From assembly GCF_016741935.1 (NCBI RefSeq), contig NZ_JAERRG010000020.1:1-64000 (forward strand): DNA of 64,000 bases, read 5' to 3'. The notes under the pieces were generated by a model. That model saw only the letters and a list, made by a program, of their open reading frames with translations. It made no database searches and was not told the origin of the DNA. Numbering within the stretch: position 1 is the first letter of the stretch; every line of letters starts with the position of its first letter. Positions 48,442 through 57,549 of the stretch are shown piece by piece. Source of the DNA: Streptomyces endocoffeicus. GTDB lineage: Bacteria > Actinomycetota > Actinomycetes > Streptomycetales > Streptomycetaceae. Position numbers and translations under genes: made by a program.

Positions 48442-48894
48442 TCAGTACCGCACCGCCGCGCCCACGTTCGCCGTGATGCGGCCGGTGAGCTTGCGGTGGC
48501 TGCGGGCGGTGGCCGGGGTGGGCTGGTTCGGGGGCACCTTGGACAGGCGCAGGACGACGGCGTCCACCAAGTCCCCGCTCGCGTTGCGGAAGTTGACCTC
48601 GATGGCGTAGCCGGCCGGGTGCTTGCTCCCGTTGGTCACGGTCAGCGCTGCGACGGCCCGTCCCGCGCCGCCGCGGCTCACCCGGCCGACCTTCACCTCG
48701 CGCTTGGCCTGGGAGCCGCCCTTGATCTTGTCCAGCTCGGCCTGGGCCGACGCCCTCGCGGACGCGATGGCGGCGGAGGCCCGGGACACTTTGGACGACG
48801 GGGTGCCCCCGCCCTCCGAACAGCCGACGGCGGCCGGCGCCAGCACGGCCATGAGGCTCACCGCGCAGATCGTCCGCGTTCGGCGCCCGCTCAT
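48442..48894 (-). CDS. Putative lipoprotein (FxLYD-like)
   Basis: A 150-residue secreted protein with a basic N terminus (SGRRTRT), a hydrophobic stretch, and a lipobox ending in cysteine 25 (APAAVGC). It is followed by Ser/Ala-rich sequence and a beta-sandwich-like domain (AALTVTNGSKHPAGYAIEV, then VDAVVLRLSKVPPNQ) similar in pattern to FxLYD domains. Its role is unknown. GGAGACGCG lies before the ATG. The 100-base gap to the hydrolase gene holds short GTC/CCTCGGGG repeats only. Confidence 0.75.
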   Translation of the reverse strand: MSGRRTRTICAVSLMAVLAPAAVGCSEGGGTPSSKVSRASAAIASARASAQAELDKIKGGSQAKREVKVGRVSRGGAGRAVAALTVTNGSKHPAGYAIEVNFRNASGDLVDAVVLRLSKVPPNQPTPATARSHRKLTGRITANVGAAVRY

Positions 48895-49049
48895 CGCGTC
48901 TCCCTCGTTCCGTCGGACGGGCCCCGGGCCCTCCGCCTTCACCCTCGGGGGAGTGGGAGACCGAGGCAACCGGAACGGGGCCGTTCAGGTGTTCGGAGGA
49001 AACGGGCCGTTCGGGGAAGGCGTGCCTGGTCCGTTGGGGGAGAGGGGGC

Positions 49050-50117
49050 TCAGGATGTCGCGGGCGGGGGCAGTTCGCCCGAGCCGCGTGGGATCAGCCG
49101 GGTCGGCAGGACGAGCCGCCGGGGATCCCCGCCCGCGCCGTCGAGGCGGCGGAAGAGCAGATCGGCGGCGGTGCGGCCGAGCTGGGCCGAGTCCTGGGCT
49201 ATGACGGTGATCCCGGGGGAGAGCAGATCGGCGAGCTCGAAGTCGTCGAAGCCGACGAGGGCCACCGGCGTGGCGGGCGCGGGGCGCTCGGCCAGGACCC
49301 GTACGACCGTGACGGTGACCCGGTTGTTGCCCGCGAAGAGCGCGGTGACCGGCTCGGCGGCGTCCAGCATCGTGGTGGCCGCGGCCCGGACCCGCTCCGG
49401 ATCGGTGGGGCCGAGCGAGACCCAGGCGTCATGGACCGGCAACCCGGCCTCGCTCATCGCCGCGTGATAGCCGCGCAGCCGCTCGGTGGCGGTGTGGATG
49501 CCCGGCAGGTCGCCCAGGAAGCCGATCCGGCGGTGGCCGTGGGCGATCAGATGGGCGACGGCGTCGTGGGAACCGCCGAAGCTGTCGGCGAGCACGGCGT
49601 CGGCGTCGATGCGCCCCGCGGGCCGGTCGACGAAGACGGTGGCGACCCCGGCCGCTATCTCGGGCGCCAGATAGCGGTGGTCATGGCCGGCCGGGATGAT
49701 GACGAGGCCGTCGACCCGGCGCGCGCACAGCGCGAGCACCAGCTCCTGCTCCCGCTCGGGGTCCTCCGCGCTGGACCCATTGATCAGCAGCGCGCCATGG
49801 GCCCGGGCGACCTCCTCGACCGCGCGGCTCAGCGGACCGTAGAAAGGGTCGGCCAGATCCTCCAGCACCAGTCCGATGCTCGCCGTACGGCCCTTGCGCA
49901 GAATGCGGGCGCTGTCGTTGCGGCGGAAGCCGAGCGCGGTGATGGCCTCCTGGACGCGGCGCTCGGTGTCGGGGGTGACGCCCGGCTCGCCGTTGACCAC
50001 TCTGGAGACGGTCTTGAGGCCGACCCCGGCCCGTGCGGCCACATCCTTCATAGTGGGCCGGGTGCCGTAACGGCGTGTGGGGGTGCGGCTGGCGGTGCCC
50101 GGGGCGGTGTCGGTCAC
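49050..50117 (-). CDS. LacI-family transcriptional regulator
   Basis: A 355-residue repressor. The helix-turn-helix (TMKDVAARAGVGLKTVSRVV) follows a 20-residue tail, then the hinge region (RNDSARILRKGRTASIGLVL) and a periplasmic-binding-protein-like sugar domain (ERLRGYHAAM, ALVGFDDFELADLL). Start GTG 50117. It is divergent from a ROK kinase gene, with a perfect palindromic operator between them, so it likely controls sugar kinase expression and its own. The inducer is unknown. Confidence 0.92.
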   Translation of the reverse strand: MTDTAPGTASRTPTRRYGTRPTMKDVAARAGVGLKTVSRVVNGEPGVTPDTERRVQEAITALGFRRNDSARILRKGRTASIGLVLEDLADPFYGPLSRAVEEVARAHGALLINGSSAEDPEREQELVLALCARRVDGLVIIPAGHDHRYLAPEIAAGVATVFVDRPAGRIDADAVLADSFGGSHDAVAHLIAHGHRRIGFLGDLPGIHTATERLRGYHAAMSEAGLPVHDAWVSLGPTDPERVRAAATTMLDAAEPVTALFAGNNRVTVTVVRVLAERPAPATPVALVGFDDFELADLLSPGITVIAQDSAQLGRTAADLLFRRLDGAGGDPRRLVLPTRLIPRGSGELPPPATS

Positions 50118-50175
50118 AGTGCGCTCGTCCCGTCGCTGGTCGTCGTGGGGGAAGGAGTGACGAGCATAGCCCCTG

Positions 50176-50187
50176 GACAACGTTGTC
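50176..50187. promoter_or_regulatory. LacI-type operator GACAACGTTGTC
   Basis: A perfect 12-base palindrome with the central CG usual for LacI/GalR repressors. It lies 59 bases before the lacI-type gene start and 75 bases before the ROK gene start. Confidence 0.8.
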
Positions 50188-50262
50188 AGCGCCGGGAAGA
50201 CTATTGCCGCACACCGAACACGTCCATGCCCACCAGCATGCCCACCAGGAGAGTCGACACCT

Positions 50263-51240
50263 ATGCCACGTGACCTCATCGCCGCACTGGACATCGGCGG
50301 GACCAAGATCGCGGGCGCCCTGGTGGACGCGAGCGGAAAGCTGGTCGTACGGACCCGTCGCGCCACCCGCGCCCAGGAGGACGGCGCCACGGTGATGCGG
50401 CAGGTCACCGCCGTGCTCGAGGAGCTCGCGGCCACCGCGCACTGGTCGCGCGTCGCCGCCGTCGGCATCGGCAGCGCGGGCCCGGTGGACGCCTCAGTGG
50501 GCACCGTCAGCCCCGTCAACATCCCCGGCTGGCGTGACTTCCCGCTGGTCGCCGGGGTCCGGGAGACCACCGGCGCACTGCCGCTGTCGCTGGTCGGCGA
50601 CGGGCCGGCGATGACGGCCGCCGAACACTGGCAGGGCGCGGCGCGCGGCCGTAAGAGCGCGCTGTGCATGGTGGTCTCCACCGGCGTGGGCGGCGGGCTG
50701 GTCCTGGGCGGCCGGCTGCACCCGGGCCCCACCGGCAACGCCGGGCACATCGGCCACATCAGCGTGGAGCTGAACGGCGACCCGTGCCCCTGTGGCGGAC
50801 GCGGCTGCGTGGAGCGGATCGCCAGCGGCCCCAACATCGCCCGCCGCGCCCTGGACGGCGGCTGGCGCCCGGGGCCGGACGGCGACACCAGCGCCGAGGC
50901 CGTCGCCGCCTCGGCGCGGGCCGGAGACCCCGTCGCGCTGGCCTCCTTCGAACGGGCCGCCCAGGCCCTGGCCGCCGGGATCGCCGCGACCGCCGCACTC
51001 GTCGAAATTGAGGTGGCGGTCGTCGGCGGCGGCGTGGCGGGCGCCGGGGACGTGCTCTTCGCGCCCCTGCGGCGCGCCCTGCGCCACTACGCGACCCTGT
51101 CGTTCGTCCAGGGGCTGGAGGTCGTCCCGGCGCAGATGGGCACCGACGCGGGGGTGGTGGGCGCGGCCGCCGCGGCGGCGCAGGAGGCGCGTCTTGAGGG
51201 GTTCGGCCCGGCGGCCGGTACACCTCCCACCGGCGACTGA
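50263..51240 (+). CDS. ROK-family sugar kinase
   Basis: A 325-residue ATP-dependent sugar kinase of glucokinase/NagK type with no N-terminal HTH, so an enzyme and not a ROK repressor. The ATP loop is DIGGTKIAGALVD. GNAGHIGHIS carries the sugar-contacting residues, and the zinc-finger CPCGGRGCVE is complete. The sugar is not deducible. AGGAGA is ten bases before ATG 50263. Divergent from the LacI regulator. Confidence 0.93.
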   Translation: MPRDLIAALDIGGTKIAGALVDASGKLVVRTRRATRAQEDGATVMRQVTAVLEELAATAHWSRVAAVGIGSAGPVDASVGTVSPVNIPGWRDFPLVAGVRETTGALPLSLVGDGPAMTAAEHWQGAARGRKSALCMVVSTGVGGGLVLGGRLHPGPTGNAGHIGHISVELNGDPCPCGGRGCVERIASGPNIARRALDGGWRPGPDGDTSAEAVAASARAGDPVALASFERAAQALAAGIAATAALVEIEVAVVGGGVAGAGDVLFAPLRRALRHYATLSFVQGLEVVPAQMGTDAGVVGAAAAAAQEARLEGFGPAAGTPPTGD

Positions 51241-51365
51241 GCCCCGCTCCTTCACCGTTTGACCATGACCCGCTGTCACCGTCTGCCCCTAAGCTGTTCG
51301 CCCTGAGCCCGGAAGCCCCATGGCTGCCGGGCCGGACCGAGGAGCGCGCGTGGGGAGGCGGAGCG

Positions 51366-52955
51366 GTGGCACCGGCGGACATGGGCGGCGATCTGTCCGG
51401 TCGGCTACTGGGCGGGCGGTACCGGGTGACGGGCCGCCTCGGCCGGGGCGGCATGGGCGTGGTCTGCAGGGCCGTGGACGCGGTGCTCGGCCGGGAGGTC
51501 GCGGTCAAGGTGTTGCGCACCCACACCGACGCGTCCAGCGCCGAGTTGGCCGATCTGCGCACCCGGATGCAGCGGGAGGCGCGGGCGGCGGCCCGGATCC
51601 GGCACTCCGGTGTGATCACGGTCCACGACGTGGCCGAGGAGGGCGGGCTGCCGCTCATCGTCATGGAGCTGATCGACGGGCCCTCGCTCGACGATGTGCT
51701 CGACGAGCGCGGCACCCTCGACCCCCGGGAGGCCGCGGGGATCGGCGCCGAGGTCGCGGACGCGCTCGGCGCTGCCCATGGCGCCGGGGTGCTGCACCGG
51801 GATGTGAAGCCCGGCAATGTGCTGCTGGACCGCGAGGGCCGTGTCGTCCTTACGGACTTCGGCATCGCGAGCCTCGAGGCGCCCGAGGACGGCGCGACCA
51901 CCAAGCTGACCCGCAGCGGCGAGCTGATCGGCTCCCTGGACTATCTCGCACCCGAGCGCGCCCAGGGCCAGGACCCGAGCCCGGCCTCGGACATCTGGGC
52001 GCTGGGGATGACGCTGTACGCGGCGGTGGAGGGCTCGTCGCCGTTCCGCCGCACCTCCGTATGGTCCACGCTCACCGCGATCGTCAATGAGCCGCTGCCC
52101 GAGCCCCGGCTGGCCGGGCCGCTGGCGCCCGTGCTGCACGCGCTGATGGACAAGGATCCGCGGGGGCGGCCGTCCGCCGCCGAGGCGCGCCGGATGCTGG
52201 CGGAGGTGGCGGCGGGAGAGACGCCGCGCGGTGCGGCCGGGCCGCCGTCCGTTCCACTGAGCGAGTCAACCCCCTCCGCCCCGCCTCCGGGCTTCGGCCC
52301 GCCGCCCGTGGTGGAGCCGCTGGTGAGCGGGGAGCCGGGCGCGGCGGACGGGGCCGGTGCGCGAAGCGCGGGGCGCAGGCGCCGCGGAGTGCTCATCGCG
52401 GCCGCGGCCGCCACCGTCGCGCTCATCGGCGGCGGGCTGACGTACGCACTGGTCGGAGGCGATGACCACACCACGGGGTCGGGGCGGACGAAGGATGCGC
52501 CGAGCGAGCCGGCGGGGCCGGGGAAGACCACCGCACCCGGCGGCGGTAAGGCGAGCGCCACGGCCGGGCAGGGCAGCGCCGAGCCGGATGACACGGCCTC
52601 ACCCACTCGGGACGGCGGGAAGGGCGACCCGAGCGGCCCGGCGGCTTCATCGGCTCCGCCCTCGGGCGCCGCGCCCGTCTGCCATGGCGGCGACGGCGGG
52701 CGGTACGACTGCGAGGTGTGGCGCGACGCCACCTCGTACACCCACGGCGGTGAGCCGGTCGGCACCCTCAAGCACGGCGTGAACTACTTCTACTGCCAGG
52801 AGAACCTGGGCCGCCGGGAGACCTATGGCAAGTGGACGAACGTGTGGTGGGCCAGGACCGACGATGACAACGGCCATCGGGATGTCTATGTGAGCGTCGT
52901 CTACGTCAAGGGCGGCGACAATGACGCGCCCCTTCCCGGGCTGCCCGAGTGCTGA
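51366..52955 (+). CDS. Receptor-type serine/threonine protein kinase (PknB-like)
   Basis: A 529-residue kinase. The N-terminal Hanks-type domain (about 18-280) has GRGGMG, K48 in VAVKVL, H144-R145-D146 with DVKPGN, and D164 in DFGIA. A proline-rich juxtamembrane region, one membrane helix (about 340-362) and a Gly/Ser/Thr linker lead to an outer domain (about 438-529) with cysteines in CHGGDGGRYDCEVW, FYCQEN and the final LPEC. It has no PASTA repeats. The outer domain resembles small cysteine-stabilised domains seen on several actinobacterial kinases; its ligand is unknown. GTG start at 51366. Confidence 0.93.
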   Translation: MAPADMGGDLSGRLLGGRYRVTGRLGRGGMGVVCRAVDAVLGREVAVKVLRTHTDASSAELADLRTRMQREARAAARIRHSGVITVHDVAEEGGLPLIVMELIDGPSLDDVLDERGTLDPREAAGIGAEVADALGAAHGAGVLHRDVKPGNVLLDREGRVVLTDFGIASLEAPEDGATTKLTRSGELIGSLDYLAPERAQGQDPSPASDIWALGMTLYAAVEGSSPFRRTSVWSTLTAIVNEPLPEPRLAGPLAPVLHALMDKDPRGRPSAAEARRMLAEVAAGETPRGAAGPPSVPLSESTPSAPPPGFGPPPVVEPLVSGEPGAADGAGARSAGRRRRGVLIAAAAATVALIGGGLTYALVGGDDHTTGSGRTKDAPSEPAGPGKTTAPGGGKASATAGQGSAEPDDTASPTRDGGKGDPSGPAASSAPPSGAAPVCHGGDGGRYDCEVWRDATSYTHGGEPVGTLKHGVNYFYCQENLGRRETYGKWTNVWWARTDDDNGHRDVYVSVVYVKGGDNDAPLPGLPEC

Positions 52956-52977
52956 ACCCGGGACGGCCGCGGGAAGG

Positions 52978-53029
52978 GGCGGATCTCAGCGGTGGATCTC
53001 AATGGCGGATCTCAGCGGCGGATCTCAGT
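52978..53029. repeat. Four 13-bp tandem repeats between kinase and GH27 genes
   Basis: GGCGGATCTCAGC and close variants occur four times in register at 52978, 52991, 53004 and 53017. They fill most of the 112-base gap between convergent genes. Confidence 0.88.
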
Positions 53030-53067
53030 GCGGCCGAGACGTCTCAACGTGGTGGTCTCAGCCGGTC

Positions 53068-55125
53068 TCAGCAGGTGAAGGCCGCGTCGGCCCAGTCCCC
53101 GTGGTCGCTGGTGACCCCGTCCCCGCCGTCGGTGACGACCAGCCGGACCGTCTTCGCCCCGCCGACGGCGGCGTCGAGGGCGGTGGCCGGATCGGCGTTG
53201 GTCAGCGTCTTCGACGATGCCACCTTGGTGTCGTCCGCCCAGACCTCGAAGCCGACCGTCCCGGCGGTGCCCTCCTCGTCGTCCACGCCGACCTGTGCGG
53301 TGAAGCGCGAGCACCGGCCCCCGGTGTAGTACGTGACCTCACTCGGCGCGTGCACGCCCAGGCCCTTGTCGTACGTGGTGCCGCCGAGGGTGAGCGGATG
53401 GCCGTCACCCGCCTCGTTCTCGCCGACGCTGGTGTTCTTCTCCACCGGGCCCCAGCCGTTGAGCGCGCTCAGCCACGGCAGATCGCTGGCGTACGAGCTG
53501 CCGGAGGGCGGTGCGACCACCACATGGACCGCCGAGACCAGCCGGGCGGTGGCCTTGTCGCCTCCCGGTGAGCGGTAGTCGGCGCTGACCGTCAGGTCGT
53601 ACGCACCCGGCGCGGCCCCGGTGGGCGCGGTCACCTGCCAGCGTGTGGCCAGCTTCGAGCCGGTGGGCAGCGAGGCGGCCCGGGTCGGGGAGGTGGCCTT
53701 GATCCGCCAGCCGTCGGGGCCGGTGAGCCGGACCGAGACCTGCTGGGCCGGGGTGCGGCCGAGGTCGGTGAGCGTGGTGTCGACCTGAGCCGTGGCCCCG
53801 GCCTCGGCCAGCGCCGTGCCGTCGAGGCCGAGTTCGGCGGCGGGCGGGTAGGCGGCCCAGCGAGTGTCGGCCGAGGCCCGGTAGAGCACGGTGCCATGGG
53901 CCGGGACGGTGGCCGAGATGGCTCCGGCGGTGTTGTAGTCCTTGTGCGCCCACAGGTCGCGCAGCCGGTACGCGGTCGCCCGGGGCAGCCCGACCCCGGT
54001 CGCCGTGGTGGCGATGTGCTGCGGCCGGTCGGTCTCGTTGAACAGCGCGACGGCGCGGCTGCCGTCCGCCATCTCCTTGGCGACGACCCAGCGCCCGCCC
54101 TCGGAGGAGACCACGGTGCCCTGCTTGCCCAGCGGGTCCTGATCGACGGCGATCACCTCGTGATTGCCGAGGATCTCGTAGGTCTCGGCGCTGGCCTTGC
54201 GCAGATCGGTGCCGATCAGCAGCGGTGCGGCCATGATCGACCAGAGCGAGAAGTGGCTGCGGTACTCGGTGGCCGTCATCCCGCCGTTGCCGACCTCCAG
54301 CATATCGGGGTCGTTCCAGTGGCCGGGCCCGGCGTACTTCGCGAGCGGCAGGTTCTGCTTGGCGATCGACAGCATGCTGCCCCAGCTGTCGCTGATGTCG
54401 CCCGTGGTCCGCCACAGCTGGCCGACTTCCCCGGCCCACTCCCAGGGCTTGTTCTCGCCCCATTCGCAGATGCTGTAGACGATGGGGCGGCCGGTGGTCT
54501 CGGTCGCGGCCTTCAGGGCGTCGCGCATGGTGCGGTAGCGCTGCTTGGCGTCGACACCCTGGTTATTGCAGTTGTCGTACTTGAGGTAGTCGATGCCCCA
54601 GTCGGCGAACTGCTGGGCGTCGGACTTCTCATGGCCGAGCCCCCCGGGGAAGCCGGCGCTGTTGCAGGTCTTGGTGCCCGCGCTGGTGTAGATGCCGATC
54701 TTCAGTCCCTTGGCGTGGACATAGTCGGCGACGGCCTTGATGCCGTTCGGGAAGCGGACCGGGTCGGGCACCAGCTTGCCGTTGGCGTCGCGCTGCGGCA
54801 GCGCCCAGCAGTCGTCGAGGTTGACGTACTGGTATCCGGCGTCCTTCAGTCCCTTGGCCACGAAGATGTCGGCGATGCCCTTGACCATCGCCTCGTTGAA
54901 CTCCGCGCGGCAGTGGGTGGAGTTCCAGTTGTTGAAGCCCATCGGTGGGGTGAGGGCGAGCCCGTCACCGGGCGCGGCGCCCGGGTCGGAGGCCGGTGTG
55001 GTGACCTCGGCGGGGTGCGCGGGCTGGGCGACGGCCGGGAGGGCCAGGCCGACCGTGGCCAGCAGACCGGCGCTCAGTGCTCCGATGACTCTTCGTCTCG
55101 CGGGTCGAAAACAGCGGTGGCGCAC
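53068..55125 (-). CDS. Secreted GH27 alpha-galactosidase with NPCBM domain
   Basis: A 685-residue exported enzyme that should remove terminal alpha-galactosyl residues. A signal peptide (RPARRRVIGALSAGLLATVG, cut near AVAQ) precedes the GH27 barrel (LTPPMGFNNWNS, NLDDCW). The nucleophile is D184 in YLKYDNCN and the acid/base probably D243 in TTGDISDSW. A beta-sandwich and NEW3-like linker domain (about 400-530) lead to a C-terminal NPCBM sugar-binding domain (KGLGVHAPSEV, DDEEGTAGTVGFEVW) ending in cysteine. GTG 55125 has GGAGGACC upstream. It is divergent from a sugar ABC operon that may import its product. Confidence 0.95.
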   Translation of the reverse strand: MRHRCFRPARRRVIGALSAGLLATVGLALPAVAQPAHPAEVTTPASDPGAAPGDGLALTPPMGFNNWNSTHCRAEFNEAMVKGIADIFVAKGLKDAGYQYVNLDDCWALPQRDANGKLVPDPVRFPNGIKAVADYVHAKGLKIGIYTSAGTKTCNSAGFPGGLGHEKSDAQQFADWGIDYLKYDNCNNQGVDAKQRYRTMRDALKAATETTGRPIVYSICEWGENKPWEWAGEVGQLWRTTGDISDSWGSMLSIAKQNLPLAKYAGPGHWNDPDMLEVGNGGMTATEYRSHFSLWSIMAAPLLIGTDLRKASAETYEILGNHEVIAVDQDPLGKQGTVVSSEGGRWVVAKEMADGSRAVALFNETDRPQHIATTATGVGLPRATAYRLRDLWAHKDYNTAGAISATVPAHGTVLYRASADTRWAAYPPAAELGLDGTALAEAGATAQVDTTLTDLGRTPAQQVSVRLTGPDGWRIKATSPTRAASLPTGSKLATRWQVTAPTGAAPGAYDLTVSADYRSPGGDKATARLVSAVHVVVAPPSGSSYASDLPWLSALNGWGPVEKNTSVGENEAGDGHPLTLGGTTYDKGLGVHAPSEVTYYTGGRCSRFTAQVGVDDEEGTAGTVGFEVWADDTKVASSKTLTNADPATALDAAVGGAKTVRLVVTDGGDGVTSDHGDWADAAFTC

Positions 55126-55258
55126 GATGCGGGTCCTCCGTTCTCAACGGGGGTAACGCAGTGTCATGGCTGCGTCACATGCGAGCGTTTACGGTAGACC
55201 CTGTTGGAGTCTGTTGGAAGAGATGCGATAACAGTTGTTCGATATCTCGTCAAAACCC

Positions 55259-55288
55259 TTGACGATCCGCCTGGCCGCCGGGTGAGAT
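55259..55288 (+). promoter_or_regulatory. Promoter of the sugar ABC operon
   Basis: TTGACG (55259-55264) and TGAGAT (55283-55288) are 18 bases apart, 51 bases before the SBP start at 55339. The divergent gap (55126-55338) also contains AACAGTTGTT and a CTGTTGGA(G/A) direct repeat (near 55201-55220), possible regulator sites. Confidence 0.55.
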
Positions 55289-55338
55289 CCCCTCACTCGC
55301 GTTCGGTTGTGTTTGATTGAACCTCTGTGGAGGGGCAC

Positions 55339-56622
55339 ATGGCACCGTCATCGTCAGGACATCGGATCTCCCGCCGTGCGCTACTACGAGGCACCGCGGC
55401 CGGAGCCGGCGCGGTAGCCCTTCCTACGCTGCTGACCGCCTGCGGTGGTCCGGGCAACGAAGTGAAGATCGGCTCCAATGCCTCCGACGCCGTGCCCCGC
55501 AAGGCGTTCGCCGAGGTGTTCGACGCGTATGAGAAGAAGTCGGACAAGAAGGTCAAGGTCAACACCGTCAACCACGAGGCCTTCCAGGAGGGCATCAACC
55601 GCTATCTGAAGGGCACCCCCGACGACGTCTTCATGTGGTTCGCCGGGTACCGCATGCAGTTCTTCGCCGAACAGGGGCAGCTCGCCGAGATCAGCGACCT
55701 CTGGAAGGGCTTCGACGGCTTCTCGGACGCGCTCAAGGCGCAGTCCACCGGCAAGGACGGCAAGCAGTACCTCGTGCCGTATTACTACTACCCCTGGGCC
55801 GTCTTCTACCGGAAGAGCGTCTTCGCCCAGCACGGCTACGAGGTTCCGAAGACCTTCGACGAGTTCCGGGCGCTCGCCAAGCGGATGGACAAGGACGGCC
55901 TCGACGCCATCGCCTTCGGCGACAAGGACGGCTGGCCCGCCATGGGGACCTTCGACTATCTCAATATGCGGGCCAACGGCTACGACTTCCATATCTCCCT
56001 CATGGGCGGCAAGGAGTCCTGGACCGATCCCAAGGTCAAAAACGTCTTCGACCTGTGGCGCGGACTGATGCCGTACCACCAGAAGGGCGCCAACGGGCGG
56101 ACCTGGCAGGAGGCCGCCCAGAGCCTGGCGCAGAAGAAGTCCGGTATGGCGGTCTTCGGGCTGCCCCACCCCGGGCAGCAGTTCTCCGCCGCCGACCGCG
56201 ATGATCTGGACTTCTTCCCCTTCCCCGAGATCGACTCCGCCTACGGGCAGGACGCGGTGGAAGCGCCCATCGACGGCTTTCTGCTGGCGAAGAAGTCCAA
56301 GCGGCAGAAGGAGGGCAAGGAGCTGATGAAGTACCTCGCCACTCCCGCCGCCGAGGAGATCTACCTGAAGCGGGACCCGAACAACATCGCCGTCAACGAC
56401 AAGGCGTCCACCTCGTCGTACAACGCGCTGCAGAAGAAGGCCGTGGACCTCGTCTCGAATGCCAAGCAGATATCGCAGTTCATGGACCGCGACACCCGGC
56501 CGGACTTCGCGTCCCAGGTGATGATCCGGGCCATTCAGCAGTTCATCAACAAGCCGAACGACATCGACACCCTCACCAAGGACATCGAGTCCCAGAAGAA
56601 GACCATCTTCGCCAGCGACTAG
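55339..56622 (+). CDS. Sugar ABC transporter substrate-binding lipoprotein
   Basis: A 427-residue cluster B (MalE/UgpB-like) binding protein. The signal combines a twin-arginine pair (ISRRALLRG, R12-R13) and a lipobox ending at C35 (LLTAC), so Tat export followed by lipid anchoring is likely. The mature part has NHEAFQEGINRYLKGTPDDV and YYYYPWAVFYRKSVF typical of oligosaccharide binders. ATG 55339 with GGAGGGG before it is preferred to GTG 55327. It is divergent from the alpha-galactosidase gene, so alpha-galactosides or a co-occurring sugar are plausible ligands. Confidence 0.94.
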   Translation: MAPSSSGHRISRRALLRGTAAGAGAVALPTLLTACGGPGNEVKIGSNASDAVPRKAFAEVFDAYEKKSDKKVKVNTVNHEAFQEGINRYLKGTPDDVFMWFAGYRMQFFAEQGQLAEISDLWKGFDGFSDALKAQSTGKDGKQYLVPYYYYPWAVFYRKSVFAQHGYEVPKTFDEFRALAKRMDKDGLDAIAFGDKDGWPAMGTFDYLNMRANGYDFHISLMGGKESWTDPKVKNVFDLWRGLMPYHQKGANGRTWQEAAQSLAQKKSGMAVFGLPHPGQQFSAADRDDLDFFPFPEIDSAYGQDAVEAPIDGFLLAKKSKRQKEGKELMKYLATPAAEEIYLKRDPNNIAVNDKASTSSYNALQKKAVDLVSNAKQISQFMDRDTRPDFASQVMIRAIQQFINKPNDIDTLTKDIESQKKTIFASD

Positions 56623-56634
56623 GAGATTCGCGCC

Positions 56635-57549
56635 GTGCCGCTCACGACCGCGCGGCGTGCCAAACGGCGGGGTCCGCGGAAATTCACCTCCCGCGACCTC
56701 GCCGTCATCGGCGTGCTGCTGGGCATACCCATCCTGCTCGACCTGGCCCTGATCTGGGGCCCGACCCTCGCCTCCATCGGCCTGTCCTTCACCAGCTGGG
56801 ACGGCATCGGCGATATCCACTGGGTGGGCATCGACAACTACAAGACCCTCTTCACGGACTATCCGCCGTTCTGGCCCGCGGTCCGCAACAATCTGCTCTG
56901 GGTGGCCTTTCTCGGCTTGGTCGCGACCCCCTTCGGGCTGCTGCTGGCCGTACTGCTGGACAAGGGTGTCCGGTTCAGCCGCTTCTACCAGTCCACCCTC
57001 TATATGCCGGTGGTGCTCTCGCTCGCCATCGTCGGCTTCATCGCACAGCTGGTCTTCTCCCGTGACCAGGGTGCGCTGAACGCGATCCTCGCCAACAAGA
57101 ACGACCCGGTGGACTGGCTCGGAGACCCGGACCTCAATATCTGGGTGGTGCTGCTGGCGGCAGCCTGGCGGCACACCGGGTATGTGATGATCCTCTATCT
57201 GGCCGGGCTGAAATCCGTCGATCCCTCGCTCAAGGAAGCGGCCGCGATCGACGGCGCGAGCGAGACCCAGACCTTCTTCCGGGTGGTGCTGCCCACCCTG
57301 CGGCCGGTCAATATCATCGTCGGCGTCATCACCGTGATCGAGGCATTGCGCGCCTTCGACATCGTCTACGCCATCAACCACGGCCGTAACGGGCTCGAAC
57401 TGCTCTCGGTGCTGGTCACCGACAACATCATCGGCGAGGCCAGCCGGATCGGATTCGGCTCCGCGATCGCCGTCGTCCTGCTGACCGTGTCCCTGGGATT
57501 CATCGTGACCTATCTGGTCCAGGAGTTGCGAGGGGGGAAGAAGGGATGA
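56635..57549 (+). CDS. Sugar ABC transporter permease (MalF-type)
   Basis: A 304-residue inner-membrane permease with six spans after a basic head. The ATPase-docking EAA loop is EAAAIDGASETQTFFRVVLP (about residues 202-221). GTG 56635 is 12 bases after the binding-protein stop. Overlaps the next permease by four bases. No ATPase gene follows; Streptomyces sugar transporters of this class usually share the MsiK ATPase encoded elsewhere. Confidence 0.94.
   Translation: MPLTTARRAKRRGPRKFTSRDLAVIGVLLGIPILLDLALIWGPTLASIGLSFTSWDGIGDIHWVGIDNYKTLFTDYPPFWPAVRNNLLWVAFLGLVATPFGLLLAVLLDKGVRFSRFYQSTLYMPVVLSLAIVGFIAQLVFSRDQGALNAILANKNDPVDWLGDPDLNIWVVLLAAAWRHTGYVMILYLAGLKSVDPSLKEAAAIDGASETQTFFRVVLPTLRPVNIIVGVITVIEALRAFDIVYAINHGRNGLELLSVLVTDNIIGEASRIGFGSAIAVVLLTVSLGFIVTYLVQELRGGKKG

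Noticed and set aside
50263..51240. ROK gene as a ROK-family transcriptional repressor
   Set aside because: There is no N-terminal winged helix, and the kinase ATP loop and zinc-finger motifs begin almost at the start.
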